Source: Alphaproteobacteria bacterium (GTDB lineage: Bacteria; Pseudomonadota; Alphaproteobacteria; RF32; CAG-239). Taken from it: a stretch of DNA of 64,000 nt. The stretch spans positions 1-64,000 of the forward strand of contig JAFXPE010000009.1 of assembly GCA_017528205.1 (NCBI GenBank), in the 5' to 3' direction. The position numbers were made by a program, and so were the translations under genes. The notes under the pieces are model-generated. The model ran no database searches, was not told the DNA's origin, and saw nothing but the letters and a program-made list of their open reading frames with translations. Positions 17,788 through 27,217 of the stretch are shown here, piece after piece (positions within the stretch are counted from its first letter, which is position 1; each line of letters opens with the position of its first letter).

Positions 17788-20700
17788 ATGCTCGGTGATG
17801 AAGATAAAATCAAAAAAATCAAAAGCAGTTTGAGCGCTTACAGTTTGCGTGATTTGGGTTTGGCCGCTCTAAACTCCGATGCAGAATTACGATTTCATCA
17901 ATACGTTAAGGGTATTTGTCAGCGCCTGTTGGGAGATACGCTGGATTTAGATGAAAAAAAGGTGATGTTTGCCCTGTCGGATAAACCGCGTATGAATGCG
18001 TTTCATTTCGCCGACAAAGATTTCAGCATAATTTATTTTACCGCGAATTTGCTCAATGTATGCGAAAATGAGGACCAACTGGCCTTTATTTTGGGGCACG
18101 AATTGGGACATTATGAAGAGTTTCTGCGACAGGGGGCAGACGAGGAAGATTCTAAGGCCGAAGAAACCGCTTGCGATTTGCGCTCGATTCAAAAAATGGC
18201 GCGCGGCGGATATAATTTGGAAGAAGCCTGCAATATAGCCGGCAAATTGTTCAGCGACCGTTCAATCAATATCGAATCGCTGAAAGATCCGCACACCAAT
18301 GCGGGTTCGCGTGTCAATTTAATCAATGCTATGAAGAAAAAAGAACGGGATCGGGTTGTGGAAGAACAAAATATTGAAATTACCGAATCTACGCCGATAG
18401 CCGCCGATATTTTGAAAATGGTGAGAGAACTTCCCAAAGCACCGCTGCTTAGCGACATGTTGCTTTCTAAAATGAGAGCGCAAAATACAACAGAAGAGAA
18501 AGTGGCCGTATGGCTCAAAGCTTTTCATGAACACATTTTTTCTGACGGAAAAGATTTAGGAATTACCAAAGATGATGCCAAGGATTTAGCCGCTTGCATA
18601 CAAAATATTTCTTATGATGATGAAACTTTTCCCGACAAGTTGCTGGCCGCTGTATTTGCCGATATGGAGAGCAAGCGTGGTGATGAGCGATTTGACAATT
18701 ATTTGTATGTAATGCGCGATGTTTTGGACGAAGTATGGTCCAGTGATGCCGACTATAGCCATGCGGTGGTTAATGCTGATGAGCCGGAGAGCAAAACCGC
18801 AGCTTGGATGAGGAGATATCTGCGCGGTTTTCGCGGAGCAACGGGCGAAAAATTTGAGAAAATGATCAATAATTTGGAATACGTAAAAACGTTTATGGCT
18901 CAGCACGATTTTGACAATTATAAAGGTATTTATGTTAAGAATTTTAATTTGCTGGAGCTGGATTTTAACGCCGATGACGTTGGTAAAACGATTTCTCCGG
19001 AAATATTGAAATATATTCGCTCGCATATAAACGCCAAAGATAAGTTTAATACTTTCAGTGGAATGGTAGCGCATAAAATGAGCGACAATCTGGTTTTAAC
19101 TCACACAAAAAAGGAGTGGTCGCTGTTTGTGGATGCAAACGGAGAAATTGCGTATTCTTTTCCGGCTCGGGATCTGAGTAAAATGCAAACCAAATTGATG
19201 GGTAAAATCATTGAAAATACTCAAAAAAACGTAGACGCTGTCGCAAACGGGCAGATAAATGATATGCGGCGTCGGTTAGATATTTTGAAAGAGGCGTATA
19301 ACATTATTTTGCCGGCCGACAGACGTAATGATTTGAGCAGCGTTATCGAAATCAGAGATAAAAAAGAAGACGAAGAGGATATTTTGCTATCTGATGTGAT
19401 GGCGGTTTTGCCCGAAGATACGGCAAAGTTTTTTGCCGAACGCTTGATGCCGGGGACAGCTCAGTTGCCGTATAGCGAAAAAATCGTAGATTTGTATGCC
19501 GAAACCATTCGCAATGCACCGGCAGAATATTATGAAGAAATCATGGATACGGTTTTGTATGCAGTTATTAAGGATAGGCTGTGCGGGCAGGATAAATTGC
19601 TCAGAGCGGTTTTGGATAATCCGGAATTTGCAAAAAAAATTCAGGAAACCGCTGAATCGTATGAAGCTTTTCCGGAAAAATCCAAAGGTTGGGAATGGGA
19701 AAACCTTTTTGATGAGCCGGATTTTGAGGATCGTTGTCGGATGCTTAATCTGGTAGAGCAGATGCGGAAAATTACCGATTATAAGCTTAAAGAGCATTTG
19801 GAAAAGGGTGGCAATTTTGATGATTTTGAGCAGCCGTATAAAAAAGATTTAGCTAAACTGTTCGGGTTTGCGCCGGTTGGCGAAATTGATGAACAAATGG
19901 CGCTGAAAAATATGGAGCAAACGCGAAATCACGATTATACGGATATAACTTTATACGAAAAGGCGTTTGTTACTTATTCGTCGTATGATGCGCTTAAGTC
20001 TGATACCGACAGCGATGCAAAATTGCTGTTGGGATATAATTGTGCCGGCGTTGATTTAGCTCTGCGACCGTATGCTATAGATGAACGGCTTAAAAATGTG
20101 GAAAAATACCATATTGACGATGCTGAACAAAAACAAATGCAACAAGTAAGAGACCAGTTTTTGCAAGCAATGGATAAGGTGCACCAGCGTTTGGCTGAGC
20201 GCATTGCCGAGGCGGATAAAGAAGGAAAAATATCTGTTGATGATATTTGGAATATGACACTTCGCAACAAAGAAACCATCAGCAGAGTTAACGGTAAAGA
20301 AGGTTTTGATACGTTGATTTCCAATCAGGATTTTAAGGAAATATTGCAGAAAACCATGGAAACCGGTCATCGACTGAAGTTACATACTTGTCTTTTGGCC
20401 TTGAGTTGTCTGACCGACCAAGAGCAAAGTACAAGCAAAAGCGATGCCTTTAAAGAAAGTTTGTGGCCGAGTATTGAAAAAATGTTTCAACGTGCGGATT
20501 TAAATATTACGGAAAAAACGGAACTTTTTCAGACATTAGCGGAGCATGATATATTCAGCAGCGATTATAAAAGATATTACGAAGTGCTGATTGGAAAAGA
20601 CGGTAAAAGCGGGTTGTTGGCAGATATTGAAAAATTAGAAGATCCGAGTGATAAATTCGTGTGTTATAGAAAATTGCTGGATAAAGATGCACGCATTCCG

Positions 20701-23340
20701 GATCCGGAAATCAGAGCCGATATTATCAAAAAGGCAGCATATAACTTATGGATTGATGTTGATGCGTATAATGATATTGAAGCAACAGAACAGAATCGTG
20801 GGAATATCCGTTGGTACATACAAATGAGGATAAAAGATTCGGATATTGCCGAATTGGATAAGGTTGAAGTTTTGAAAGAACTTTCCGAATTGACAATGTC
20901 GCAAAAGGAATTGTCGCTGTTTATGAAACCGGAAGAAATAGACTTGCAAACCTCAGATGCCCAAGCCATTGTTGCGGCTTACGGTTTAGATGTTGTGGCT
21001 TACGGATTGCAACACTATCCGACAACAAAAGCTCAAATTCAGGACTTTTTATTGGGCGAGGGAAAAATCGAAGATGCGGCCGCCTTGGTAAAAGAAATGA
21101 AAATCGCAATATGCGAAGAGCACGATAAATATTATACGCCGAAAGTTTTGGACCGCTTTTTGCACGGCGAAGATGTGTCGGCCGATTTGAATTATGGCTC
21201 AGAAGATTATTTCAAAAAGCTTACGCCGCAGGTTTGTTTACACTTCAAAAAAGAATTTGATGCCGCACCGTTGGAAGCTAAGGCTTTGGTTGTAAACGAA
21301 ATCATTACATCCGGCAGCAATGACTGGAATGAACCTTTCAAAATTGTGTCGGAAAAATTGTTTGCTGATGCCGGAGAATTGGGAAAAGTCGGTGAAGACT
21401 TTTTGCACAGCTATATTGCGGCGCGGCCGCAAAGCGAAAAAACGTTTTATTTGGCGGCAATGATGGCGGCGGCAAATAACAAAAATAAATCGTCGGAAAA
21501 TTATGGAAATAGCCCGTATTCGCCGGAAGAACGCAGTTTGGCCAAAGGGTTGCGTCTGTTTTTGGAAAATTCCGGTCCGGCCGGTACCAAGTTGGCGCAG
21601 GCGATGAGCTCTTATCAAGATGTTCCGGAGTTTATCCGTTATGAAATGCAGTTTGCCAAAAGCGAGGCTAATCCTCCGGCGCGCTGGGAAATCTTTTCCG
21701 GCGATGAAGAAACTCTCAACAAGCTTTCCGAATATGGCGCGCTCGGCAAACGGCGCGGCTCGGCTTCGTTTTTCGTAACGTATGATTTGGGAGATAAAAT
21801 CGTTAAAATTATGCGTCGCGGCGCAAAGTTGAAAGCTGACAGCGAGTTTGCCATTTATGCCGAAATGTTGCATACGTTGTCCGACGAATACGAAAATATA
21901 TCTTCGTTTAAGCGTTTGGTGCAAAATGCGGCCGAAAATGTAAAGATTGAAACAGATTTGGACGTTGGCGAACAACAATATAAAGATGCCAAAAAACTCT
22001 ATCCGGAACAAGTTGAAGCCAACGATGTCAATTTTAAGATTCAAGTTATGGATTGGGTGGCTCACGATAAAAACTGGGCAATTATGGATAAAGCCCAAGG
22101 CGTGGATTTTAAGGATTTGCAAGAGCCGTATAAGACTGCGGCGGGAAAAGCGGTGTTTGCTACCGAATTGGCTAATATGCTCTCCGGCAAGCGTTTTGAC
22201 TTTGATCGGCACGGCGGGCAGTATAAATTTGATGCCGAAAATAATGTTATCGGGGTGTTTGATACCGGCTCAATGAGTATGGTGGAGCCTACGGATAAAG
22301 AAAGGAAGGCACTGGGGATTGTATTGGCGCGCACTCTTGAGGGAATGCGGCATAATTTGGATATCAGTGCGGTGTTCAGCGCCGAAATCGATAAGGTTAC
22401 CAACGAACTTTATGCCGGCGAGATAAGAGGAAATAAGCCGATTCCGCCGTATTTGAGCGAATTTCAGCGCGGGATGTTGGCGCTTAATGATTTTTATGCT
22501 CCGCTGACAGGTAAAGATGTGGCGGAGTGCATAATTAAGGCGTTGGATAATGGCAAAAACCACGTTCATCCACGAATAGTCAAGGCTTTCAAACAAGAAA
22601 TCGAAAACGGTTTAAAAAAGCAAAAAGTATCGATAGAAACTTTGCTCAAAGAGGAAGACGTGGATAAGTTGGCGCCGGAAGCGCGGGCAAACCGGAGAGT
22701 GGGCAAGATATTCTTTGAAGCGGTGTTCAAAAGTATTACCGAGGAGCAGAAAACATTAATGGCGCCTGATGCCATGCAAAAGCTGGTGGCTCATCTCAAT
22801 CGTGAAGGTTCGGATTTGCAAATTGTCAAAGGCGTCATCAGAGGGGCGTATTCTAAGTTGAATCCGGCCAATTACAGCAAAGACGACCGCGAAGAGTTGG
22901 GAATGTTCTTGTATGAAATTTGTCGCGCCGATGTCGGTAATCAAAAGTTAAAAAAGGGCGAAACGCTGAATAATATTATTGCTCAGACGCAAAAGAAAAG
23001 ACCGCAGATGGGTAAATATACGCAAAATATTATGAAGTTGCTGTCGGTTATGGGTAAGATTCCGGGATTTGATAACGAACCGCTGAAAAAAGCTGCCCTG
23101 TTCGTTACGTTTGCCGACAAAGATGTGTCGCAGGGATTTAAAAAAGCGCTGAATGAAGATAAGGATATCGGCTTTATCAAACGCACCATGCTGCGCTTGG
23201 CTCCGCTTGATTTTGTGCCGCGCAACGCCAAAAAGATGCTGATTAAATCTGTAAACAAACGTGTTTTGCTCAATTATGTTTTGAAACAAACGCTGGGGAA
23301 AGTTTTGCAAACTTCGGGAAATACAAAAGATAATTTATAA
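17788..23340 (+). CDS. Giant M48-like peptidase / ABC1-like kinase fusion protein
   Basis: At 1850 residues this is the largest protein in the window. I start it at 17788 because a promoter overlaps the earlier GTG and a G-rich stretch precedes this ATG. Residues about 45-180 look like an M48 (Ste24/HtpX/BepA-type) metallopeptidase: FILGHELGHYEE with HExxH at 104-108, and EETACD supplying the third ligand E126 and D130. There is no signal peptide or membrane segment, so it is probably cytoplasmic or delivered by another route. The middle (about 200-1280) is helical, acidic and lacks a recognisable repeat. Near residue 1330, DLGDKIVKIMRRGAK resembles the N-lobe of ABC1/UbiB kinases (VAVKVQRPG). 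DFDRHGGQY (about 1472-1480) and VFDTGSM (about 1490) stand where the catalytic loop and DFG would be. The combination is new to me. Function unknown. Confidence 0.7.
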   Translation: MLGDEDKIKKIKSSLSAYSLRDLGLAALNSDAELRFHQYVKGICQRLLGDTLDLDEKKVMFALSDKPRMNAFHFADKDFSIIYFTANLLNVCENEDQLAFILGHELGHYEEFLRQGADEEDSKAEETACDLRSIQKMARGGYNLEEACNIAGKLFSDRSINIESLKDPHTNAGSRVNLINAMKKKERDRVVEEQNIEITESTPIAADILKMVRELPKAPLLSDMLLSKMRAQNTTEEKVAVWLKAFHEHIFSDGKDLGITKDDAKDLAACIQNISYDDETFPDKLLAAVFADMESKRGDERFDNYLYVMRDVLDEVWSSDADYSHAVVNADEPESKTAAWMRRYLRGFRGATGEKFEKMINNLEYVKTFMAQHDFDNYKGIYVKNFNLLELDFNADDVGKTISPEILKYIRSHINAKDKFNTFSGMVAHKMSDNLVLTHTKKEWSLFVDANGEIAYSFPARDLSKMQTKLMGKIIENTQKNVDAVANGQINDMRRRLDILKEAYNIILPADRRNDLSSVIEIRDKKEDEEDILLSDVMAVLPEDTAKFFAERLMPGTAQLPYSEKIVDLYAETIRNAPAEYYEEIMDTVLYAVIKDRLCGQDKLLRAVLDNPEFAKKIQETAESYEAFPEKSKGWEWENLFDEPDFEDRCRMLNLVEQMRKITDYKLKEHLEKGGNFDDFEQPYKKDLAKLFGFAPVGEIDEQMALKNMEQTRNHDYTDITLYEKAFVTYSSYDALKSDTDSDAKLLLGYNCAGVDLALRPYAIDERLKNVEKYHIDDAEQKQMQQVRDQFLQAMDKVHQRLAERIAEADKEGKISVDDIWNMTLRNKETISRVNGKEGFDTLISNQDFKEILQKTMETGHRLKLHTCLLALSCLTDQEQSTSKSDAFKESLWPSIEKMFQRADLNITEKTELFQTLAEHDIFSSDYKRYYEVLIGKDGKSGLLADIEKLEDPSDKFVCYRKLLDKDARIPDPEIRADIIKKAAYNLWIDVDAYNDIEATEQNRGNIRWYIQMRIKDSDIAELDKVEVLKELSELTMSQKELSLFMKPEEIDLQTSDAQAIVAAYGLDVVAYGLQHYPTTKAQIQDFLLGEGKIEDAAALVKEMKIAICEEHDKYYTPKVLDRFLHGEDVSADLNYGSEDYFKKLTPQVCLHFKKEFDAAPLEAKALVVNEIITSGSNDWNEPFKIVSEKLFADAGELGKVGEDFLHSYIAARPQSEKTFYLAAMMAAANNKNKSSENYGNSPYSPEERSLAKGLRLFLENSGPAGTKLAQAMSSYQDVPEFIRYEMQFAKSEANPPARWEIFSGDEETLNKLSEYGALGKRRGSASFFVTYDLGDKIVKIMRRGAKLKADSEFAIYAEMLHTLSDEYENISSFKRLVQNAAENVKIETDLDVGEQQYKDAKKLYPEQVEANDVNFKIQVMDWVAHDKNWAIMDKAQGVDFKDLQEPYKTAAGKAVFATELANMLSGKRFDFDRHGGQYKFDAENNVIGVFDTGSMSMVEPTDKERKALGIVLARTLEGMRHNLDISAVFSAEIDKVTNELYAGEIRGNKPIPPYLSEFQRGMLALNDFYAPLTGKDVAECIIKALDNGKNHVHPRIVKAFKQEIENGLKKQKVSIETLLKEEDVDKLAPEARANRRVGKIFFEAVFKSITEEQKTLMAPDAMQKLVAHLNREGSDLQIVKGVIRGAYSKLNPANYSKDDREELGMFLYEICRADVGNQKLKKGETLNNIIAQTQKKRPQMGKYTQNIMKLLSVMGKIPGFDNEPLKKAALFVTFADKDVSQGFKKALNEDKDIGFIKRTMLRLAPLDFVPRNAKKMLIKSVNKRVLLNYVLKQTLGKVLQTSGNTKDNL

Positions 23341-23360
23341 TTTTCAAGTGGTACGGTAAA

Positions 23361-24809
23361 ATGGAAGAAGAAATAAAATATTCGGAAATGGACGGAGTTA
23401 AGCATAAGTTTATGCCTCTGGAGGGGCAAAAAGCTCCCTGTGCCGTTTTTATCGGGTTTAATACGGTGATGGATTCCGGTATTAGAACAATAGGCAGAGG
23501 TAATTATGAAGAAATTGCCGCCACCGTGCAACGTTTGCGACAGAATGGAATTGATGCCGTGCCGGTGTTTTCCGAGTTGGCGGCAGATCCGTCTAAAACA
23601 GTGGTTACCGCAGGAGGTATTCAAACTCCGGTATTAAAGCCGGATAAGTTGGAAGAAGCGGCCAAACAAATTTTCGATGTGCTGAATCCGCGCCAAATCA
23701 GAAAAGAACCGCGCGGTTCGTATAATGGTTATAACAGCGAAAACTTTGTGGTGTGTTCGGCGGTGGAAATCAATCAAATGGCACCGGTTGCACCGATTAG
23801 CAACAATATTTATTCCAAGACTTTTGAAAGCGGATTAACTCATCCGGATACTCTAGAATATGTTAAATTGCGCGAACAATACGGGTTTGATTTGGAATAT
23901 GATTTGGTAAAGGAAGCGGAAGGGCAAAAATTGCTGAGGGCGGAAGATATCAGAGCGCGAAATTCCGACTCCTTGAAATATGTGTATCGCGGCGGTTGTT
24001 TGGCCGATAATCCGCATACGGTGTATGCCGCCCGCGAAACCAAATATTTTGCCTATGCCACGCCCGATGTTATGTGTGCTAAAATGTATTCCGGTTGTGA
24101 AGATTACGGATATGGCGTGCATTTGCGGGCTACATCAGCCAAAGAAGAAAAAACTAAAGCGTACGGCTTGGTTTATGAAATGGAGGCCGCTCCGAAAACC
24201 GAATTATATACTGATTGGAGCTTGGAACAAGGACATTACGCCAAAAAATCGGCGCTTTCAAAAGATATAAGGCCTTCCGATTGGGATGGGTATAATATGG
24301 AAACTGTTGTAACTCCGTCTAAAAATAAGCTGAAAAATGTTTATTTGCACCTCAAAAGAGGCGACGTAGATATGTTTTATCCTATACCGCTGAAAGATAA
24401 AAGGTGGCAGGCGTTTTTGGCATTGCATCGCAGTTCGGACACATGTTTGCGCGGGTTTATGATGGAGCGGCGGCAGAAAATATTGTCGGAAAGAAAAGTA
24501 TATTCCTCATTGAATAGCAAGAAAATATTAGGATTGTTTAAGGCTAAGGTCAAGCCTTTGGTATTTGATATTGAAAACAAAGATAAAGATATAGCCGCGG
24601 CCAATATAACCATTGAGGAAAAACGCCGTTTGCAGGGAAAGGGAGAAATTTCGCGACAAGAAGAAATGAAAAAAACGGCATCTCGCATTAAGGAGTTGCG
24701 TTGCAGTAAGGCCAAAACAATCAATATGAATCCGCAAGGCAAAAGTAAAGAAATTTCGCATTCAGTGTTGAAGTTTGTGTCCGAAAACAAAAAAACAGCC
24801 GGTTTATGA
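23361..24809 (+). CDS. Uncharacterised protein, possible ADP-ribosyltransferase-like fold
   Basis: A 482-residue protein with no signal peptide, 20 bases after the giant gene and probably in the same operon. Around residues 210-280 it reads YVYRGGCLADNP, TKYFAYATPDVMCAKMYS and YGLVYEMEA. This Arg, then S/T-rich strand, then Glu order is suggestive of an ADP-ribosyltransferase (R-S-E type) core, but the match is weak and I would not rely on it. The N-terminal 130 residues are a separate region, and the C-terminal 100 are Lys-rich and helical. There is no Shine-Dalgarno sequence, perhaps because of coupling to the upstream gene. A toxin, effector or plain housekeeping role cannot be separated. 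Confidence 0.5.
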   Translation: MEEEIKYSEMDGVKHKFMPLEGQKAPCAVFIGFNTVMDSGIRTIGRGNYEEIAATVQRLRQNGIDAVPVFSELAADPSKTVVTAGGIQTPVLKPDKLEEAAKQIFDVLNPRQIRKEPRGSYNGYNSENFVVCSAVEINQMAPVAPISNNIYSKTFESGLTHPDTLEYVKLREQYGFDLEYDLVKEAEGQKLLRAEDIRARNSDSLKYVYRGGCLADNPHTVYAARETKYFAYATPDVMCAKMYSGCEDYGYGVHLRATSAKEEKTKAYGLVYEMEAAPKTELYTDWSLEQGHYAKKSALSKDIRPSDWDGYNMETVVTPSKNKLKNVYLHLKRGDVDMFYPIPLKDKRWQAFLALHRSSDTCLRGFMMERRQKILSERKVYSSLNSKKILGLFKAKVKPLVFDIENKDKDIAAANITIEEKRRLQGKGEISRQEEMKKTASRIKELRCSKAKTINMNPQGKSKEISHSVLKFVSENKKTAGL

Positions 24810-24831
24810 GTTGGTTGGGGTTTGACGGCAG

Positions 24832-25257
24832 ATGAAAAGCATCAAAATAGAAGATAGAACAATGCGGCAAGCGGGCGAAGAAAACGGCCCGAAGGTGGGA
24901 ATTTTTTGGCTGATTCCGGCAGAGATTATTGATGAAGAAGATGTTTTACTTTATGCTGAGCAAACGCTTTTCAATGCTTCGCACGTTGATATGTTTTATG
25001 ACGCCACGTTTGAACATTATGTGGTGTGGGATACGATACAGATGATGTTTCCGGAGCTTAAAAATGCAGAGTATGAGGAATTTCCGCGCGGACGGGTGAC
25101 TTTTACGGCAAAAAATTATCCGCAAGACGGGACTTTTAAGCTGATGGCCGATGTGAAAATTTTGCGGCAAAAAGAATGTTTGCTGAAGATTAAACAGATT
25201 TTTAATATGAAAAACCATAAAATTGAAGTGTTGCGTGATGCGCATTATCGAACCTAA
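24832..25257 (+). CDS. Conserved hypothetical protein
   Basis: A 141-residue soluble protein. The pattern VGIFWLIP near the start, YEEFPRGRVTF in the middle, and LMADVKILRQK then DAHYR at the end resembles, from memory, a small hypothetical protein found in scattered proteobacteria, but no function is known to me. It follows the 23361 gene by 22 bases and precedes the 25275 gene by 17, so the group 17788-26015 may be one operon. Confidence 0.6.
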   Translation: MKSIKIEDRTMRQAGEENGPKVGIFWLIPAEIIDEEDVLLYAEQTLFNASHVDMFYDATFEHYVVWDTIQMMFPELKNAEYEEFPRGRVTFTAKNYPQDGTFKLMADVKILRQKECLLKIKQIFNMKNHKIEVLRDAHYRT

Positions 25258-25274
25258 GGGAAAGGCAAAATTAA

Positions 25275-26015
25275 ATGAAAAAATGGGGAAGTTTTTTGGA
25301 ATATGCCGGTTTGGAAATTGTAGAAAATGAGACAACAAAAGAATTGAAAGAAGTTTTTTCCGGCTCATATTCCGGAGTTGACGGGGGTGATATCAACGCC
25401 GAATATTGGTTTGTGGGCATGGAATGGTCGGATTATGATGATATTAAGGACGATTATGATTATTTGTATAACCGTTGGCGCAAGGTAGAGGAATTTTCTG
25501 ATGATGTAGATATTAAAGACTGGGATTTGGAAAATAAATTGGATAGACTTTATCAAAAGTTATCGAACCATGTTTCGGGAAAGAAAATATTTGAAAAAAA
25601 TTCGAATTCTTTTAAACTCAATTTGCTTCCGTTGCCGTTTGCCAATACTTCAGATGACCATGATAATTGGCAACAGACGCATTTAACCGAGGCAACCGGA
25701 TTTGCTTCTTTTGATGAATATAAAAAGGGAGTTTTACCGGCGCGACAAAAGCTGTTTCAAGAACTTTTGCAAAGGAGTAAGAAAGCGAAAACAATTTTTT
25801 GCTTTGGTACAACGTATAAAGAAGGTTTTTTGGAGGCGCTGGTCGGAAACAGTAAATTAAGGGCCGATAATGAAGGTAAACTGCCTTGCAAAGCATCGGT
25901 ATTTGTTTATGATATCAAGGATTGTCCGCAAATAAAACGGATAATTATTACATATTTTCCGTATTATTTTACTGATAAGGATTGGAAAGAGTTGGCCGAA
26001 TTGGCAAAAAAATAG
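25275..26015 (+). CDS. Hypothetical protein, weakly uracil-DNA-glycosylase-like
   Basis: A 246-residue soluble protein. The order WFVGMEW near residue 50, NLLPLPFA near 118, FCFGTTY near 177 and ITYFPYYF near the end recalls the scaffold of uracil-DNA-glycosylase-like proteins, which have a strand with VG, a proline-rich loop, and a late strand with G/H. None of the catalytic residues is secure, so this is only a suggestion. AAGGGAAAGG precedes the ATG. It ends four bases before a convergent gene. Confidence 0.5.
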   Translation: MKKWGSFLEYAGLEIVENETTKELKEVFSGSYSGVDGGDINAEYWFVGMEWSDYDDIKDDYDYLYNRWRKVEEFSDDVDIKDWDLENKLDRLYQKLSNHVSGKKIFEKNSNSFKLNLLPLPFANTSDDHDNWQQTHLTEATGFASFDEYKKGVLPARQKLFQELLQRSKKAKTIFCFGTTYKEGFLEALVGNSKLRADNEGKLPCKASVFVYDIKDCPQIKRIIITYFPYYFTDKDWKELAELAKK

Positions 26016-26018
26016 CCG

Positions 26019-26711
26019 CTAATCCTGATAAAACCAAAGTTTGTTTTTATCTTGCGGCAAGTCCAAAGACATTTGCAAACCATCGGCGCCGGTGCGGAAT
26101 TTGTGGAGTTTTGTTGAATTGCCTTTATGGCAAAACAGTTCCAAAACTTTATCATCGGCGGTAGGTTTGCAGCGAATCAAAATGTCGGCCGCCGGATGAC
26201 GGGTTGCCAATTCTTCATAATCTTCATCGCTGTAACCACAGTCATAAACAATGGCCGGAATTTGCAATTCTTTGGCAATCAGCTTTAGCTTTGTGCTGTT
26301 TTTGAAGCCGTCGGCCATCACAATTGCCGAAACCGATTTTCCGCTCAGATTGCGTGTAATTTCGCGGCGTAATTCTTCCAAGCTCGTGTCATTGAAAGTG
26401 CCGTCAATTCCTTTTATTTGCTTTAAGTTCAAGCGATTACTCAATTCGATAACCATTTCGCCGAAAGATTTATTTTCACCATAGAAGGCAAAAACATTGC
26501 AATTAAGCAGGGCAAATTTGTCACAGTTTACCAAAATAACAAACTTATCCGGTTGATTCTCGGTAATTCCTTTTAACAGCGACAGACAGATTTGTTCCGC
26601 CGCAATCGGATCAGCGTCGCCGCCGATGCAGCACAATTTATCCGGCCCCAGACCGCCGAGCTTGTCGTCAATAAACTTGAATCCGGTAATAACTTGAGGT
26701 TGCATATTCAT
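26019..26711 (-). CDS. RecA/DnaB-like protein with degenerate P-loop
   Basis: A 230-residue protein. The start TGFKFIDDKLGGLGPDKLCCIGGDADP has the layout of KaiC/DnaB-type ATPases (TGFxxLDxxxGGLxxGxLxxIxG), but the Walker A consensus GxxxxGKT is replaced by GGDADPIAAEQ, so ATP binding is doubtful. Later strands VILVNC, VSAIVMAD and IPAIVYDC fit a RecA-like core. I infer a nucleotide-independent relative, or an antagonist or partner of a true RecA-like ATPase. It is the last gene of a leftward run with a P-loop kinase (8 bases upstream), an unknown protein and a GNAT enzyme. Confidence 0.5.
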   Translation of the reverse strand: MNMQPQVITGFKFIDDKLGGLGPDKLCCIGGDADPIAAEQICLSLLKGITENQPDKFVILVNCDKFALLNCNVFAFYGENKSFGEMVIELSNRLNLKQIKGIDGTFNDTSLEELRREITRNLSGKSVSAIVMADGFKNSTKLKLIAKELQIPAIVYDCGYSDEDYEELATRHPAADILIRCKPTADDKVLELFCHKGNSTKLHKFRTGADGLQMSLDLPQDKNKLWFYQD

Positions 26712-26719
26712 TCCTTCGG

Positions 26720-27199
26720 TTAATTGTTGTTGTGATAAATAATGTCGTATTTTTCGTCAGCTTCGAGCGGCTGATATTGCTTGGATAAGGTGTCAAAATC
26801 ATTTTCGCTGATGTTTAACTCTTGCGGATTTTCGGTCGAGCGCTTTAAAACTCGTTGTTTGGCGGTTGTCATATCGCAATTTATTTGATGAAAAATCACG
26901 TTTTCGGTAAGAGACTTGGCTTTTGCATAGGCTTCACGGCGTTTTTCTTTATTCCAAAAACCGTAATCCATAATAACGTCGCGGTTGCTTTTGATGATTT
27001 TGGCAGCCAAGTCCCACAGCATATCGTCAACTTTTTTGTAGGCGGTGCGAAACTCCGCTTCCGGCAGACTGCGGCCGAACAATTTGACCATATATTTGTC
27101 GTGCGTAAGGCAAACTGCCGGCAATTCTTCGGCCAATTTCTCGGACAACGTGGTTTTGCCGAAACCGATGAATCCGACCATTAAATGTATAGTTGCCAT
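26720..27199 (-). CDS. P-loop kinase (AAA_33/zeta-toxin-like)
   Basis: A 159-residue cytoplasmic protein with a clear Walker A at residues 9-17 (GFIGFGKTT), DVIMDYGFWNKEKR as the central strand, and C-terminal basic residues (AKQRVLKR) typical of the lid of small kinases. The family phosphorylates nucleotides, sugars or tRNA ends. Zeta toxins belong here too, but no antitoxin is visible. It lies between the degenerate RecA-like gene and the 27218 gene, on the same strand. Confidence 0.75.
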   Translation of the reverse strand: MATIHLMVGFIGFGKTTLSEKLAEELPAVCLTHDKYMVKLFGRSLPEAEFRTAYKKVDDMLWDLAAKIIKSNRDVIMDYGFWNKEKRREAYAKAKSLTENVIFHQINCDMTTAKQRVLKRSTENPQELNISENDFDTLSKQYQPLEADEKYDIIYHNNN

Positions 27200-27217
27200 A
27201 TTTGTTTCCTGAAGTGT

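Noticed and set aside
21238-22212. Antisense frame of 324 codons within the giant gene
   Set aside because: The coding strand carries a long, uniform frame with recognisable motifs. The antisense product is rich in Phe, Arg and Ile as expected for a shadow.
17788-23340. PI3/4-kinase or HipA reading of DRHGGQ in the giant protein
   Set aside because: DRH is also seen there, but the N-lobe segment fits ABC1/UbiB better. I kept ABC1-like as the working idea without certainty.
26720-27199. Zeta-type toxin with antitoxin
   Set aside because: The protein has the P-loop kinase fold, but no epsilon-like antitoxin or other partner lies beside it.
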